In this document: positions 36,838 through 50,299 of the stretch, in pieces
Layout: every line of letters starts with the position of its first letter
How positions within the stretch are numbered: position 1 is the stretch's first letter
Notes under the pieces: model-generated
Databases searched by the model: none
What the model saw: the letters and a program-made list of their open reading frames with translations, nothing else
Told to the model about the DNA's origin: nothing
Source: Panax quinquefolius
Taxonomy: Eukaryota > Streptophyta > Magnoliopsida > Apiales > Araliaceae
Length of the DNA stretch: 64,000 nt
Assembly: GCA_020205615.1 (NCBI GenBank)
Contig: CM035173.1
Location: 30,472,293 to 30,536,292 of the forward strand
Direction: 5' to 3'
Position numbers and translations under genes: made by a program

Positions 36838-38919
36838 ATGAACTCCACCGCAGCTGATAACGATTTTAACTGCCAACTATTCCATAACAGAATGTTTTCC
36901 TTTTACACCTTATTAGCTCGCATGTTGTTCAATTTTCGACCCATAAAAACACTGAAACTCACTCATTTTCTCTCTCTAAAACCATGCTTCAGAAACTACA
37001 CTGTACCAACAGTTCCCAATTTGAAACCCCTCAACTCAAGAATATCACACTACATGAAAAATGGCTTTATAGACAAAGCCCAAAAGCTGTTCAACAAAAT
37101 GCCTCAACGAAATACTGTAACATGGAATGCCATGATTCGCGGGTACTTTCAAAATGGGCTATTCGAGAAAGCGGTGCAGTTATATGATCAAATGCCTGAC
37201 CGAGATATTTTCTCTTATAACACTATGATTGCGGGGTTAATGCAAGGTGGGGATGTGAGTGGGGCGAGGGAGGTGTTTGATAGTATGACTTATACGGATG
37301 TTGTGACTTGGAATTCGATGATTTCGGGGTATGTGCGTAATGGGTTTATGGATGAAGCTCTTGGGGTGTTTGATAGGATGGCTGTGAGAAATGTAATTTC
37401 TTGGAATTTGGTGATTGCTGGTTTATTGAATGTTCGAGAGTTGGATTTGGCTGAAGAGTTGTTTAGTGAAATGGGTATTCGGGACGTTGCGTCTTGGACT
37501 ATTATAATGTCCGGACTTGTGAGTGCAGGACGAATTGTTGAAGCTCGGGGATGTTTTGATGACATGCCTGTTAGAGATGTTCAAGCCTGGAATACAATGA
37601 TAGAGGGTTATGTAAAAACTGGGTATGTTGGAATTGCTGAAGCTTTGTTTCACAAGATGCCGGAGAGGGATTGGAACTCTTGGAATGAAATGATAAATGG
37701 GTTGCTTAGTAGTGGTCGGGTTGATGATGCTTTGAGGCTATTTAGTGAGATGCCCGAGAAGGGTCAGAGATCATGGAATTCAATCTTCTTGGGATTAGTA
37801 AAAAATGGGCTTGTAAAAGAAGCTCATGCAGTTCTTGAGAAAAATCCGTTTCAAGACATTGTGTCACAAACTAATCAGATTATAGGCTACTTTGATATAG
37901 GTGAGGTTGGAAATGCTATGAAACTATTTGAGTTGATGCCAACTCGTGATACAACTGTGTGGAATGCTACAATATTTGGATTAGGGGAAAACGATAATGG
38001 AGAGGATGGCTTGAAATTGTTTATTAGAATGCAAAGAGGAAATATCTATCTAGATGAAGCTACATTTACTAGTGTCCTCACATTATGCTCAAACTTGCCA
38101 TCCTTAGAGCTAGGCAAACAAGCGCATGCACAAGTAATTAAGATTGGACTAGAATGTTTTGTTCCTGCTTGTAATGCATTAATCACCATGTATGCTAGAT
38201 CTGGAAACATGGATTCTGCCTTGCTGGAGTTCTCCTATATGGCCAACCACGACATAATTTCCTGGAATTCTATAATCTGTGGACTAGCGTGTCATGGGCA
38301 TGGTGAGGAAGCTCTAGAAATGTTTAAACAGATGAGACTAACAGGGGTAAAGCCTAATAAGATTACTTTTGTAGGTGTACTTTCTGCTTGTAGCCATGCA
38401 GGACTGGTAGAACAAGGGAAATACTTGTTCAATTTAATGAAATATGAGTTGCTTATACAGCCGACAGATGAGCATTATACTTGTATTGTTGATTTATTGG
38501 GTAAATATGGACTTATAAAAGAGGCGATGAGTATTCTGGATCAAATGAGAGCTGATGGAGTTGAAATTCCTGCAAGTGTTTGGGGAGCCTTACTTGGAGC
38601 ATGTCGAATTCACAAGAACTTAGAGGTGAGTGAGATTGCTGCGGAGAGGGTTTTGGAATTAGAACCTTTAAACTCTGGTGTGTATATGATTTTGGCTGAA
38701 ATGTACCTGGGCAGTGGAAGGAGAAAAGAGGCCGAAAAGATATGGTTTCGAATGAGAGAAAAGGGAGTAAAGAAGCAACCTGGGTGTAGTTGGATTGAGG
38801 TAAACAACAGTGGTAATGTATTTATTGCAGGAGATAGTTCGCATCCTGAGTTTTCTGGCATCTGCTGTGTTTTAGACTTGATGCACATGGAAATGGGGAT
38901 TGAAATCTTCAAACTGTAG
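36838..38919 (+). CDS. Pentatricopeptide repeat protein, PLS class, E/E+ type
   Basis: A single open frame of 693 residues from ATG 36838. A second ATG at 36892 (MFSFYTLLARMLFNF, basic, no acidic residues) is the likelier start and looks like a mitochondrial or plastid targeting peptide, giving 675 residues. The frame continues upstream only with TTG. From about residue 65, repeated motifs of about 31 residues carry the diagnostic WNxMIxG and (A)xxLFxxMPxRD phrases. The second half has longer P/L/S motifs (ITFVGVLSACSHAG). The end has E motifs (VWGALLGACRIHKN, GVKKQPGCSWIEV) and no DYW deaminase. Such proteins bind organellar RNA at specific bases and usually guide C-to-U editing with a partner deaminase. 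Intronless, as usual. The RNA target cannot be read from sequence alone. Confidence 0.93.
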   Translation: MNSTAADNDFNCQLFHNRMFSFYTLLARMLFNFRPIKTLKLTHFLSLKPCFRNYTVPTVPNLKPLNSRISHYMKNGFIDKAQKLFNKMPQRNTVTWNAMIRGYFQNGLFEKAVQLYDQMPDRDIFSYNTMIAGLMQGGDVSGAREVFDSMTYTDVVTWNSMISGYVRNGFMDEALGVFDRMAVRNVISWNLVIAGLLNVRELDLAEELFSEMGIRDVASWTIIMSGLVSAGRIVEARGCFDDMPVRDVQAWNTMIEGYVKTGYVGIAEALFHKMPERDWNSWNEMINGLLSSGRVDDALRLFSEMPEKGQRSWNSIFLGLVKNGLVKEAHAVLEKNPFQDIVSQTNQIIGYFDIGEVGNAMKLFELMPTRDTTVWNATIFGLGENDNGEDGLKLFIRMQRGNIYLDEATFTSVLTLCSNLPSLELGKQAHAQVIKIGLECFVPACNALITMYARSGNMDSALLEFSYMANHDIISWNSIICGLACHGHGEEALEMFKQMRLTGVKPNKITFVGVLSACSHAGLVEQGKYLFNLMKYELLIQPTDEHYTCIVDLLGKYGLIKEAMSILDQMRADGVEIPASVWGALLGACRIHKNLEVSEIAAERVLELEPLNSGVYMILAEMYLGSGRRKEAEKIWFRMREKGVKKQPGCSWIEVNNSGNVFIAGDSSHPEFSGICCVLDLMHMEMGIEIFKL

Positions 38920-41830
38920 TGAATTTTATGGCTGATATTAGTTTGGTCAAGGAACATTTATCCTGAGCTAAGGTGCAATGCTTCAAAACTAGTTTTAAGA
39001 ATTAAGAGCAATAGTATATGGGACTATGGCTATGAAAGAGCAAATGAAGCGGGGAGGATATGAATGTAGTTGTTGACGAAATTGGGGGACAAAAATGGAA
39101 TGGTCGAAAACGTTATTAGTCCTCACCACCTTATCTTCAAATATAGGACTTGCAAAAACTAGCAACAAATAGGGGGGTTGTACCATTGGGGTTTGAGTAT
39201 TATCTATCATACATCAATAACCAAATATAACACTTTTGTAGTTTTGTTTGTGAGATTAGAGTAGGAGACTTGATTGTTAGTCTCATGCTAAAAAATTTAT
39301 ATTGTGTATGGTTTGGTATATCAGAACTGGGCTATTTTGAGTGGGACTAATTAGGGAGCTTTTCACAAAAGGCAGGCGAACACATGGTTTGGTCTTCTCT
39401 TACAAGAGAATAGAATAGGGGGTGAGTGAGATAAAAATATTTCATTAGCCACATCTTTCATTAACTAGCTATAATAACAAAAACTTTTTTATTGTTGGAT
39501 GTTTGGGAGAAAATATTAGGATTTTTAGGAGGAGGATGAGATAGGAGTGAAGGAGAGGATTTTTTTTTATCAAGTAAGAAAGTTACCAATTGTTTGAGAT
39601 AAATAAATTTTACCATTGGCAATAATAACAAATTACAATTTATGTTTTAGATTTTGCAAATAAAGGGTAATTTTATATAGGCTTTGGGACTTATTGGATA
39701 AAGTCTCTTAGATTGACTATCTCAAATATTCATCCAAAATATTTAGGATATTTACACGTATAATTATCACACATAACACTATATTAGAAACTCTAATATA
39801 TATATATATAATTCTAAAAATTGTCAATTAATTTAGTAAAGTGAGGGTGCATTTAATTGAAAATTAAATTGTTGGGGCAAATTAAAATTTTGGTGTAAGA
39901 AAATGGGACCCAACACCGAAGTTTCAGAATTTGGATGTAATCACTAATCGATGAATAAGAAGGTACCCTAGTAACACTCCATATTAGGCATACAACTGGC
40001 ACCCACTCACTTGTTATTGTTTATTTGTACGTTGCTTCTTCGCTCATCAGTCATGTCATCAGTTTTCAAACACACACACACATATATAACGTTGTTCTCT
40101 CCTGCGAACTGGACAGAACAAACTAAGAACGAAACGGTTATAACGATAATTTTTTTCGTCGTTATAACATCAAAAATCGACTTTCTATGCTATAACGACG
40201 AAAAAAACTGTCGCTATAACCGGTTCGTTCTTAGTTCATTTCCTCCGGTTCATTGAAGAAGCGGACTGAATATATATATATATATATATATATATTCAAA
40301 ATAAAAATATATTGCATCTTAATTAAGATTATTTTTACATATTACTCCTTCCATCGTATAATTTTTTTTATCCCAAAAGAATAAGAAGTACAAAAATAAA
40401 GAATAAATATATTATTTAATGGAGTTTATTAATAAAAAAATAAAATACACATTATTTATATAATCACATAGGGTCATTAAAAATAAATTTTAAATTTTTA
40501 CTCTCATTTTTTCTTTTCTTAATGTGTTCAAATTATATTTTATTAAAAGGACGAAAAAAAGTATAATAATTTATGGAATGAAATATCGTACGACCTAGTA
40601 AATTCGAAGTGAGATAATATTTTTATAAACGTAATTTTAATTATAAGTTGCAATGTAATTGGATGAAGTAAATAAAGGGAAACACTGTATCAACATGAGT
40701 AGGATATACTCTCCACTCTCATTTATTAGAAGTTTTAGGGAGTTTAAATTTTTGAGAATAATATGATAATACATATCAATCTTAATAATAAATTTAGAAT
40801 AATAAATAATTTTTTTAATAAGCATGTAATATTTTAAAATGTCAAATAAATAGGCCGAAAATAAAAAATTAATCTTTATCAAAAAAAATAAAAAATAAAC
40901 TTGGTCTTTGTCATGATAATAATAGTAATAATATAGTACAAGGAAAGCGATTGATTCAATGGATTGATAAAACATTTGGCTCCACAAAAGCCATGGTTGG
41001 CTTGGCTAAAGCCAAAACATACAAACACCTTTGTAATACCGGACAAAATAAAATAATAATTAAATTTATTTTTTTAAAAATACTTTAATTAGATTTTTTT
41101 TTATATTTGGATCGTTTATATTTAATTTGTGTGGACCATAATGAGTATTGAATAATATTGAGTTAATAAATTTGGGACTTAAAATTAATTAAGTTTAACA
41201 TATATTTTATATTATTGAATCTTATTATAATTATGAGAGTTAATAAAATATATTTAAATGATTAAAACATAAACTTTATAGTGTATTCAAATCATTATTA
41301 TTGATCATGGGATTGATCCTGCATGCTAGATATAGGTATTGATCATGGTATCACATATGTATTCTCTATAATAATGCAGTTAATTTTTTTTTATAACATT
41401 TTGTTAACATGTTATGCAGAAATATTCTAAAATTTAAAATGTGAAGCTTACATGAACAATTAATAATAATGAGTCTTAGAAAAGGAAATTGGTAATTAAT
41501 AGTTTAATTATTTATTTATTTATTATTTTGTAAAATTAGCTTGAGTAGAGAGAATTTAGAGATTTATAATTTGATTATTTTTTAGTATTATATTACTTAA
41601 TCCAAGTACGAAATCTTTCAACGGTATTTCTTTAATTTTAATTTGTTTGTTTTGCTTCTCATTTAAAATTCAGATACTGTCTCAATACTTTGATCATAGT
41701 TGAATTCATATGATAGTATATTTTGATCTTCGGAGTTTCATAGTTTGTACTTAGTTAATCATATGTAGTATTTATTTTGATACTTGTATAAATGTACATG
41801 TTGTGTTGATGATTCGTTTCAGTTTGACAT
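38920..41830. other. Intergenic region after PPR gene
   Basis: AT-rich, no gene recognised. It holds a hairpin at 40105-40250, a TA microsatellite at about 40271-40296, and a Stowaway-like fragment near 40340-40620 (ttactccttccatcgtataat, then ggaatgaaata). Confidence 0.55.
40105..40250. repeat. Fold-back hairpin repeat
   Basis: The arm 40121-40168 (starts aactaagaacgaaacgg) is nearly the reverse complement of 40188-40235 (ends ggttcgttcttagtt), with a loop of about 20 bp. Weaker pairing continues outward (gaactggac against ctccggttc). A small fold-back MITE is likely; a hairpin RNA is possible. Confidence 0.7.
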
Positions 41831-43139
41831 TGTGAGACCCCAAAGTTTATGAATAAAGATTTAAATTTCTCGAAATATTTTTTTGAATATTATGGTGTGG
41901 ATTTGATATAATGTTATAGTTGTGGGTAATATTTATAAAATTTGTAAAGTACGCAAGTTGTTATATAATATTCGATTGGTCGGGGAATATTCGTTTTAAC
42001 AGGGAATATTCGTACGACAGCACAATCATTAGTGGACCCCACAAGGGAATTATTGTCGAATTGAGAAAATGACAAAAATATTTTATGAAAATAACGGCGG
42101 AAGTTTTACCGTTAACTGTTGAAACACCCTTGTTAAAAGTACGAGAATACTGCGTTAGTTGCGTAAGTAGCACACAATATTGATTATTGATGCTTATACG
42201 AGAAGTCACCATTTTGTTCAATTATTGCTTGATGAATTGTTGTATAGTATCTCACGTTAATTGATTCAATTATTGTTGATATTTTATATATTATTATATC
42301 AATAATTGAGACGACGAAGTTATTAATATTATTATTTACAATATTAATGATGTCAGAAGTTACATCGAGGAGAGGTTTGGTCACCTAATTGCGCCTAATA
42401 GGAAGAAATCCTTATTGAAAAGCCCTCTTTTCTTAGTAACGACCTAATCGATTAATAGTGTGAATTATAATAATGATTATGAAGTTTTATTTTATTAGTA
42501 TTATTAATGTAATAAAATGTAAAAGCTTTTTATATAGGACATAATACCTTTATAAAGTTATTCGTTTTATTATACTATAAATAGAATATATTATATTACT
42601 ATTATGCATAGTATTTTGCATAGTAAAATCTTTTTATATAAAAGCGAATACTTTTATAAAGTTATTCGTTTTATTAGACTATAAATAGAATATATTATAT
42701 TTTATTATGCATAGTGTTTGCATAGTCTCGCGTAGTATTTGCGTAGTAAAATCTTTTTTATATAAAACATGTAATACTTTTATAAAGTTATTCGTTTTAT
42801 TAGATTATAAATAGAATATATTATATTTTATTTAAAAGATTTTGTTTTATTAGAATATTTTATAGTAAACCAATCTGGATAGTCTGCTTTAAAAGTAAAT
42901 CAATCTCGGATAGTTAGAATTAGTTACTATTCACCCATTCTTATATAAATAGAAGCTCATTCCTTCATTATTTCTTACGAATTCAATTTGAACTCTGAGA
43001 GAAAACTATAGAGAGAAGAAGAAAAGTATTATGCTACTTCACTACTCCTATATCCAGTTTGTTTTAAGGTAAGGAATATTATTTATTGTACTCGTAAGGG
43101 GTATTATTTCTTTCGTATTTATGAAGAGAACTTTTGTTA

Positions 43140-43850
43140 TTCCATTCTTTATTATTTTGTTGGAATAACCAGTATACGTGAACTACCCTATACTTGGTGA
43201 AATTCTTCCATTATTCCATTCTTTATTATTATGTTAGAATAACTTTGTATATGCCAAGTCCGCGCATACATGGTGAAATTCTTCTATTATTCCATTCTTT
43301 ATTATTATGTTGGAATAACTCAGATATATCAAGTACCGCATACATGGTGAAATTCTTCATTATTCAATTCCTTATTATTATGTTGGAATAACTCAGTATA
43401 TGCCAAGTCTGCATACATGGTGAAATTCTTCTATTATTCCATTCCTTATTATTATGTTGGAATAACTTTTAATCTGCCAAAGTAATCGCATACATGGTGA
43501 AATTCTTCTATTATTCCATTCCTTATTATTATGTTGGAATAACTCATACATGCAAGTACCGCATACATGGTGAAATTCTTCATTATTCCATTCTTTATTA
43601 TTCGTTGGAACATCCCATCGCGCGCTTTACGCATGACCTGGTTCCGTTATTTATTATTCTGTTGGAACATCCTATCGGTGCGAATTTCGCCTGACCTGGT
43701 TCCGTTATTTATTATTTTATTGGAATATCCTGTTTGTGCGTTTACGCATGACCTAATTCCGTTATTCATTATTCTGTTGGAATAACCTGTCTGTGCGGTC
43801 TATCGCATGCTTGGTGATTTCTTTTGTTATTTCATTCTTTATTATACTCA
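43140..43850. repeat. Tandem array of about 70-bp units in LTR
   Basis: About nine to ten units, each with catggtgaaattctt, attattccatt, tttattatta and gttggaataac, varying most at a short segment with cgca or accg. They start right after the donor-like motif. The array at 1-650 is its counterpart. Confidence 0.85.
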
Positions 43851-44259
43851 GTTGGTTAAAGTTTTGGCTTTTATACTCCATGAAATTAGTGAAATATCCT
43901 TGATATTTGCGCTTCATCCAGTATCTTTTCATGAAAATATTCTTCTAAGCATTCTTGAATTTTACTCTACAAAGAAGTATCATGTTGACAATTTGGACGT
44001 TATTAGTTCCTGGATAAATTAATTCTTGAACTTGTTTTATTGAATTCTTATATCATTGTCATCATCCTCATGTTTATATTATGTTGAAAGTTATTTGTGG
44101 CACATGTAGTGCGTAGATGGACTTGGTATGATTATGACCAAAGATTAATCGGTATAATCACTTGATAATAATTTACAAATAATGTGGTAAAAGTCCTCAT
44201 TGGCCGTAGTGCATTGATGGATGATTGTTGGCATGATCATGACCATTGATGAATACATA

Positions 44260-46857
44260 CGTGACGCCCCAAAATAGGTATACATCACCCATTCCGAGTT
44301 ACAATACATGGTATGTAAACAACTACAACTTTATTATTACAACATATAAATCTTGAGAGTTTAAATAAGGATATTGCCATCTGATAATATCCACACGCAA
44401 ATAAATCCCCATCATAATTATTGATACATTATTTTACAAAATGGTGAGGACTACTAAACAACTCTCTCTGTAACCTTAATTCCATACCCCGATTAGTACT
44501 CTCGCTACATTCTCGCCTCCCGAGAAGAAAAATGGAACAACAAGGACAAGGGTGAGCTCAACTAGCCCAAAGAAGAATATTATGACTAAGATAATATACA
44601 ACAAATTATCGTTAGTCTTCAACAGGAAAAATCTAATAGAATACAATAGACAACAAGTTTTAAATCAATATTCGCAGCCGAAATAATAATTCATTAGAAG
44701 AGTTAAGTAGAGAATGCAAACTACTATCTTCTATGTATGAATTTAAAAGTTCATCGCTCATCTTTTATCCCCGTAATATCAATCAATATATATCCGAATC
44801 AAATATTCATCTTTTGCACTACATGCCAAAGATATTCATCATTAATCATGTTCATCTAAACACTGCTCATCTTTGCACTATAGGCCAAAGATATTCATCG
44901 AAATCATTCATCTTTGCACTACAGGCCAAAGATATTCAATAATATCATCATTTAAGACCGAGGATGATGAAAAATATTTTTAAAGAAACGAATCCAAAGG
45001 AAACAAAATGACAAGGATTAAGGATTAAGTACTTTGTTTTATCCATATCCAAAAATACCTCAAAAATAATCATAGTGGTGTAAAATTCAAGAATGATCAA
45101 AACATGGATACAATCAAAGCTAGTATCCATAATAGATATTTTGGGACGAAAAGAAAATTTTCATTTTTCGATGAATAAGGTCTTGAGATTCGTGAATAAG
45201 ATCAGATATCGTGAATAAAGGCCGTATCGTGAATAAGTAACTCACACCAAAAGTTCCAAATTTGATAAAAACTTCAGATCAATATTTCAAAGATAATGAT
45301 ATTGAAGAAATAATATAATTACGAAAAAAAATAATATCCCTTACCTCACAAAGACAAGATTTAGTTGAAACACCTGGATATAAAGCATGACTTGAACTTG
45401 CACCGTATAACAATACTCAAAGTATACCCAAAATACTCACAAGAATACGCTCGATAATATATAGAGAGAAAACTTCAGTTTCTGGTGTGATTTTCAATTC
45501 TAACCTAAGCACCCTATTTATAGGAAAATACTTAGAACACCAAAGCAGAAAATTTAATATAATAATAATATATATATACAAATTTGTCTACGCACCTAGA
45601 ACCATCTGAATTCAGCAACTTGCATGTGTTTAACGAGGCTAACCAAACACAAAAAACGTTTTTGTAATTAAAAATATTTTAAACTTCCAAAAATCAATTA
45701 TTTCGGAGCTTCAAAACTTAAATAATTCATAATAAATAGCTCTTTTATTAGAAAAATTCAAAACTCGTGACTTTCCATAGGAAATTCCATTATCTACAAC
45801 TTTGCAGAATGAAGTTTTTCCAAATTCCAAACAGAAATTAACCGAAATCCACAAACGGGCGATTTTACAGGCTATAATCAAATTTCTATCCAATAATTGT
45901 GTCCACCAACACACAAAAATATGTGTTAAACATTTAATGCCACAAAATACTCTTCATCCTCATATACTCATATATCCCACATTCATTATAAAATATCATC
46001 ATAGTTAATATATTATTAAAATAATATATTTAAATGAATTATTTTATTAGAAAAGATAAAATATTAATTTTCAACAATTGTCACATTAAAAATTTCTCCA
46101 TCTATATCCACATAAAATCAATATTTTTCTCATCATATGAATCAATAATTAATTATTCACAAATAATATTGCGTAATCACAATATCGACAACCGTGCATA
46201 CTTCCTGAAAAAGATGGTGCTTTCCAATAAGAATTTCTCCTTATCAAGCAGCAATTAGGTGACCAAACCTCTCCTTAGATGTAACTTTTTAGACATTGCC
46301 AATAATGTTATCTAATAATATTATTCGATAATATGAATTATTGCTTCGATAATGAAAATACTGTAGTAATGACAATTATCAAACAACAACAATATAAAAA
46401 TATCAACGCAAAGAATTATTAAATCAATAAAATATCGAATAAGAATTATCGTAACCATTATCGAGTAGTGCCTTCACGTAAGAATCAATAATTGTGCAAT
46501 CTGCGTATCTACTTTGTGTTTTAACCACCGAGTATTTTAACAAAGATTAATCTGTAAATAACTACGCCATTATTTTTAAACAACTTATATTTGTCATTTT
46601 TTCATCCAATCGCTTTCAGTTATAGGGCCCACAAAGATCAAGTCGTCGTATTTAATACTCCCCGACAAAGCAGAAGAATATTCCACGACCAAACGAATAT
46701 TCCCAAACAACAATGAATATTTTATAACCACTTGCTTATTTTGAAATATTTATGTATTTTACCCATAACTATCCACATTAATCAAATCAACCCTTACTAT
46801 TTCAAAATAATAAATAGAGAAAATTAAATTTCATTAATAATAAGTTGGGGTCTTACA
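44260..46857 (-). repeat. 3' LTR of the chromovirus
   Basis: 2598 bp. It differs from the partner LTR mainly by short insertions and deletions at shared spots. A TATA region cctatttatagg (minus orientation) is at about 45513-45524. Confidence 0.9.
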
Positions 46858-46869
46858 ACCTCCCTCCTT
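46858..46869 (-). other. Polypurine tract
   Basis: Minus strand reads aaggagggaggt immediately before the 3' LTR, the plus-strand priming site of LTR elements. Confidence 0.85.
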
Positions 46870-46899
46870 ATGAAATTTCGTCCCGAAATTGGACGTGAC

Positions 46900-49800
46900 G
46901 TACTGGTATTTCAAAAGGTGAGGATACCTCGCTTTCATTTTCGCTTTCCAATTCCCTGTGTCATTTCTCTATAGCATGATTCTTCCACAAAACTTTAACT
47001 TGTGGTATGACCTTTCATGGCGTAGGACATGCTCCTTCCTATCCAAGATCTTGACAGTACCTCCTCATACGTTAAGTCTTCTACTATCTCGTCCGGCTTC
47101 TAACTCTATAACGTGGTTTGGGTCTTTCACATATTTACTGAAGTACGATATGTGAAACACATTATGAACACGAGACATACTTTGAGGTAACGCGAGTCTA
47201 TAGGCTACATTTCCTACTCGGTCAAGAATTTGAAATGGACCAATAAATCGTGGATCGAGCTTTCCTCTCTTCCCAAATCTTGTAACTCCCCTTCCATGGA
47301 GCAACTCGCAACAATACATGATCCCCTATACTTAATTCCACGCCCTTTCGATGAAGATCCGCATAACTCTTTTTGTCGATCTTGTGCCGCTTGTATACGC
47401 TTGTCGAATCATTTGGATCTTTTCGGTAGTCATATACGTATTAACTCTTCTCGGGTCCCAACAATGTTGCTTCACCCACCTCATCCCAACATATCGAGAG
47501 CGACACTTTCGTCCATATAATGCTTCAAATGGAGCCACACCTATACTTGCCTCGATAACTGCTGTTGTAGGAGAATTCCACCAATGGTAAATACTTATCC
47601 CAACCGCCTTTGAAGTCTAGGACACGTAGTCTTAATAGATCTTCAAGAGTTTGAATAGTCCTCTCGATTGTCTCGTCCATTTCGAGGATGGTATGCCAAC
47701 TAAATCGCAAATCCGCGCTCTATAGCTTTTTGCAAGCTAACCCAAAATCTTGAAGTGAATCTTGGGTCACGATCCAAAACTATGGATACAGTGCATGTCA
47801 CGCAACCTCACAATCTCATTCACGTATATACTAGCAAGACGCTCAGGGAATAAGTCTCCGTGATCGGCAAGAAATGAGCGGACTTGGTTAATCTATCAAC
47901 AATAACCCAAATAACATCGATGCCTTGAGAAACCGTAGGAAGACCCGTAATCTAAATCCATGGTAATGTGTTCCCACTTCCATTTCGGAATCTCAAGTGG
48001 TTGCAACGGACCCTTAGGTACTAGATGCTCTCGCCTTTACACGCCGACAAGTTAAACACATCGAGATAAACTTTGCAATCTCTCTCTTCATATTGTTCCA
48101 CCAAAATGTATGTCAAAGATCACGATACATTTTGGTACTTCCAGATGGATTGCAAATGGTGTATCGTGTGCCTCCATCATAATCTTGTACTTCAAATCGT
48201 AGTCGTTAGGGACACAAAAGTCCGAGTGGACTCAAGTATTCCTTCTTCATCAATTCTCGCCTCGAATAGCACCTTCTTGTACTTTCTTCTTCATACGCAT
48301 CACCCCGGGTCTGCTGCTCGAGTAACCTTAACTTTTCCTATTAAAGTTAGCTCTACGCGTATACTTGACATCATCGCACTCATTCCTCGCATATGATCTT
48401 TCTACTCAACGCGTCACCTACCACGCTCGCTTTTCGGGATGGTATCAATAGTGTTGTCGTAATCTTTCAACAACTCGAAGCCAACGTCGCTGCCGCATGT
48501 TGAGTTCCTTTTGTGAAGAAATATTTGAGGCTTTTATGGTCCGAATATATCTCCACTTTCTCCCCATATAGATAGTGCCTCCATATCTTTAAAGCGAAAA
48601 TGATCTTCCGCTAACTCTAGATCATGAGTAGGATAATTCCTCTCATACTCTTTAAGTTGTCATGAGGCATAGGCTATGACTTTCCCCACGCCAGCACGAG
48701 AACACATCCTAACCCTTTGCTCAAGCATCGTTAGAGATAACAAATCCATCCGCATTGCGGATGGTATTGTTAGAACAGTCTTAAAAATGAGTCTCCTCTT
48801 GAGCTCTTGGAAACTCGTCTCGCATTCCTCGCTACATACGAATTTTGTATCCTTCCGAGTTAATTTGGGTTAATGGAGTAGCGATTTGAGAAAACCCTTC
48901 CACGAATCTCCGATAATAACCAAATTTAAGCCCAAAAGCTACGTGACTTCAACACCGACTTCTTTGCTCCCTAACTTTGTATTGCTTCAATCTTCACGGA
49001 TCGACAGATACTCCATGTTTCGATACCATCGTGCCCAAGGAATGCTACTTCTCAAGCCGAACTCGCATTTCTTCAATTCGCATATAGTTGGTTTTCACGA
49101 AGCCTTTGAGTACCAAACTTCAAATGGTGCTCATGATCTTCACGGCTTTTGGAATATATGAGGATGTCATCAATAAAGACAACAACGAATCGATCCAAAT
49201 ATTCCTTGAATACTCGATTCATCATATCCATGAAAGCCGCAGGAGCATTAGTCAATCCGAAAGACACGACTAAGAATTCATAATGCCCGCATCGAAGTTC
49301 TAAAGGCGCCTTTGAATATCCTCGCCTAATCTTCAAATTGATGATATCCGTAATCGAAGATCGATCTTTGAAAAAATTGTGCCCTCAGTAACGGGTCAAA
49401 CAAGTCATCAATACGAGGTAGATGATACCTATTCTTGATGGTGACATGGTTCAATTCCCGATAGTCAATATTAAAAGTCGCATACTCCCGCTTTCTTCTT
49501 TACTTAATAAAACAGAGCACCCCAAGGAGATGTACTAGGGCGAATGAAACCGATGTCCAACAATTCTTGTAGTTGGACCTTTAACTCCTGAAGTTCAATA
49601 GAGCCATTCGATATGGGTTTTAGAAATGGGCTTTGTACCAGTGTTCAAGATCAATAAAGAATTCAACTTTACGCTCGGGGTGTACGGGAAGTTCTTCAGA
49701 AATACGCCGTGAAAGTCAATAACAACAGAATATTATTCAAATTTGACGTGTCTTTTATTCAAATCCATAACATGGGCTAAGAAAAAGCTGACATCCGCTT

Positions 49801-50270
49801 TTTCAATAAACGAATAGCTTTATGATTAAATATGACGATTGATTGATTTTAATGGTTTAGTTGCTTGAATTTAGTACAACAAAGTTGGTTAGGAATATGA
49901 AAACTAACAACCTTACGAAAACAATCAATTTTGGCATGATGAGTAGTTAACCAATCAATCCCTAAAATCACATCAAAAGCAAGTATCTTTAAAGAGATAA
50001 GGTCAATGGTAAGGTAATGGTGCCAACTTGAATCAAACAAGATTTATAAACAAAGATGGATGTGATGAAAGTTTCTCCTAACTGAGTTTCCACAGATAGG
50101 TCAAAGTCTAATTTCTCCGAGTCAAGTTTAAACGCTTGAGCACAAGCAGAGAGATAAATGAATGGGTAAAGACCTAGATCAAGTAAGGTATAAACTTTGC
50201 AAGAATTTATAAATAGCTTACCCGTGATCACCTTGTTTGGGTTCTCGATTTTGACCACCACAATAAACGC
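46900..50270 (-). pseudogene. Degenerate pol region (PR-RT-RH-INT-chromodomain)
   Basis: Protease-like segment at 49990-50235 with LLDLG where LLDSG/DTG is expected. Reverse transcriptase at about 49073-49340 includes [15 protein letters not shown] and [11 protein letters not shown], the catalytic FIDD form. The integrase zinc finger is near 48010-48110 (CLTCRRVKA). The integrase tail at 47332-47710 has WDKYLPLVEFSYN and APFEALYGRKCRS. The 3' end at 46930-47320 has FIGPFQILDRVGNVAYRL, SRVHNVFHIS and a chromodomain-like VKILDRKEHVL. Many frameshifts and stops; no intact polyprotein. Part of the damage may be consensus error. Confidence 0.85.
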
Positions 50271-50299
50271 TTCTTCAGAACCGCTTGACTTTGACTTTT

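Noticed and set aside
43140..43850. Regular repeat array that could look like CRISPR
   Set aside because: Units are degenerate and contiguous, with no distinct repeat and spacer lengths, no cas genes, and they lie inside a plant LTR repeated at 1-650.
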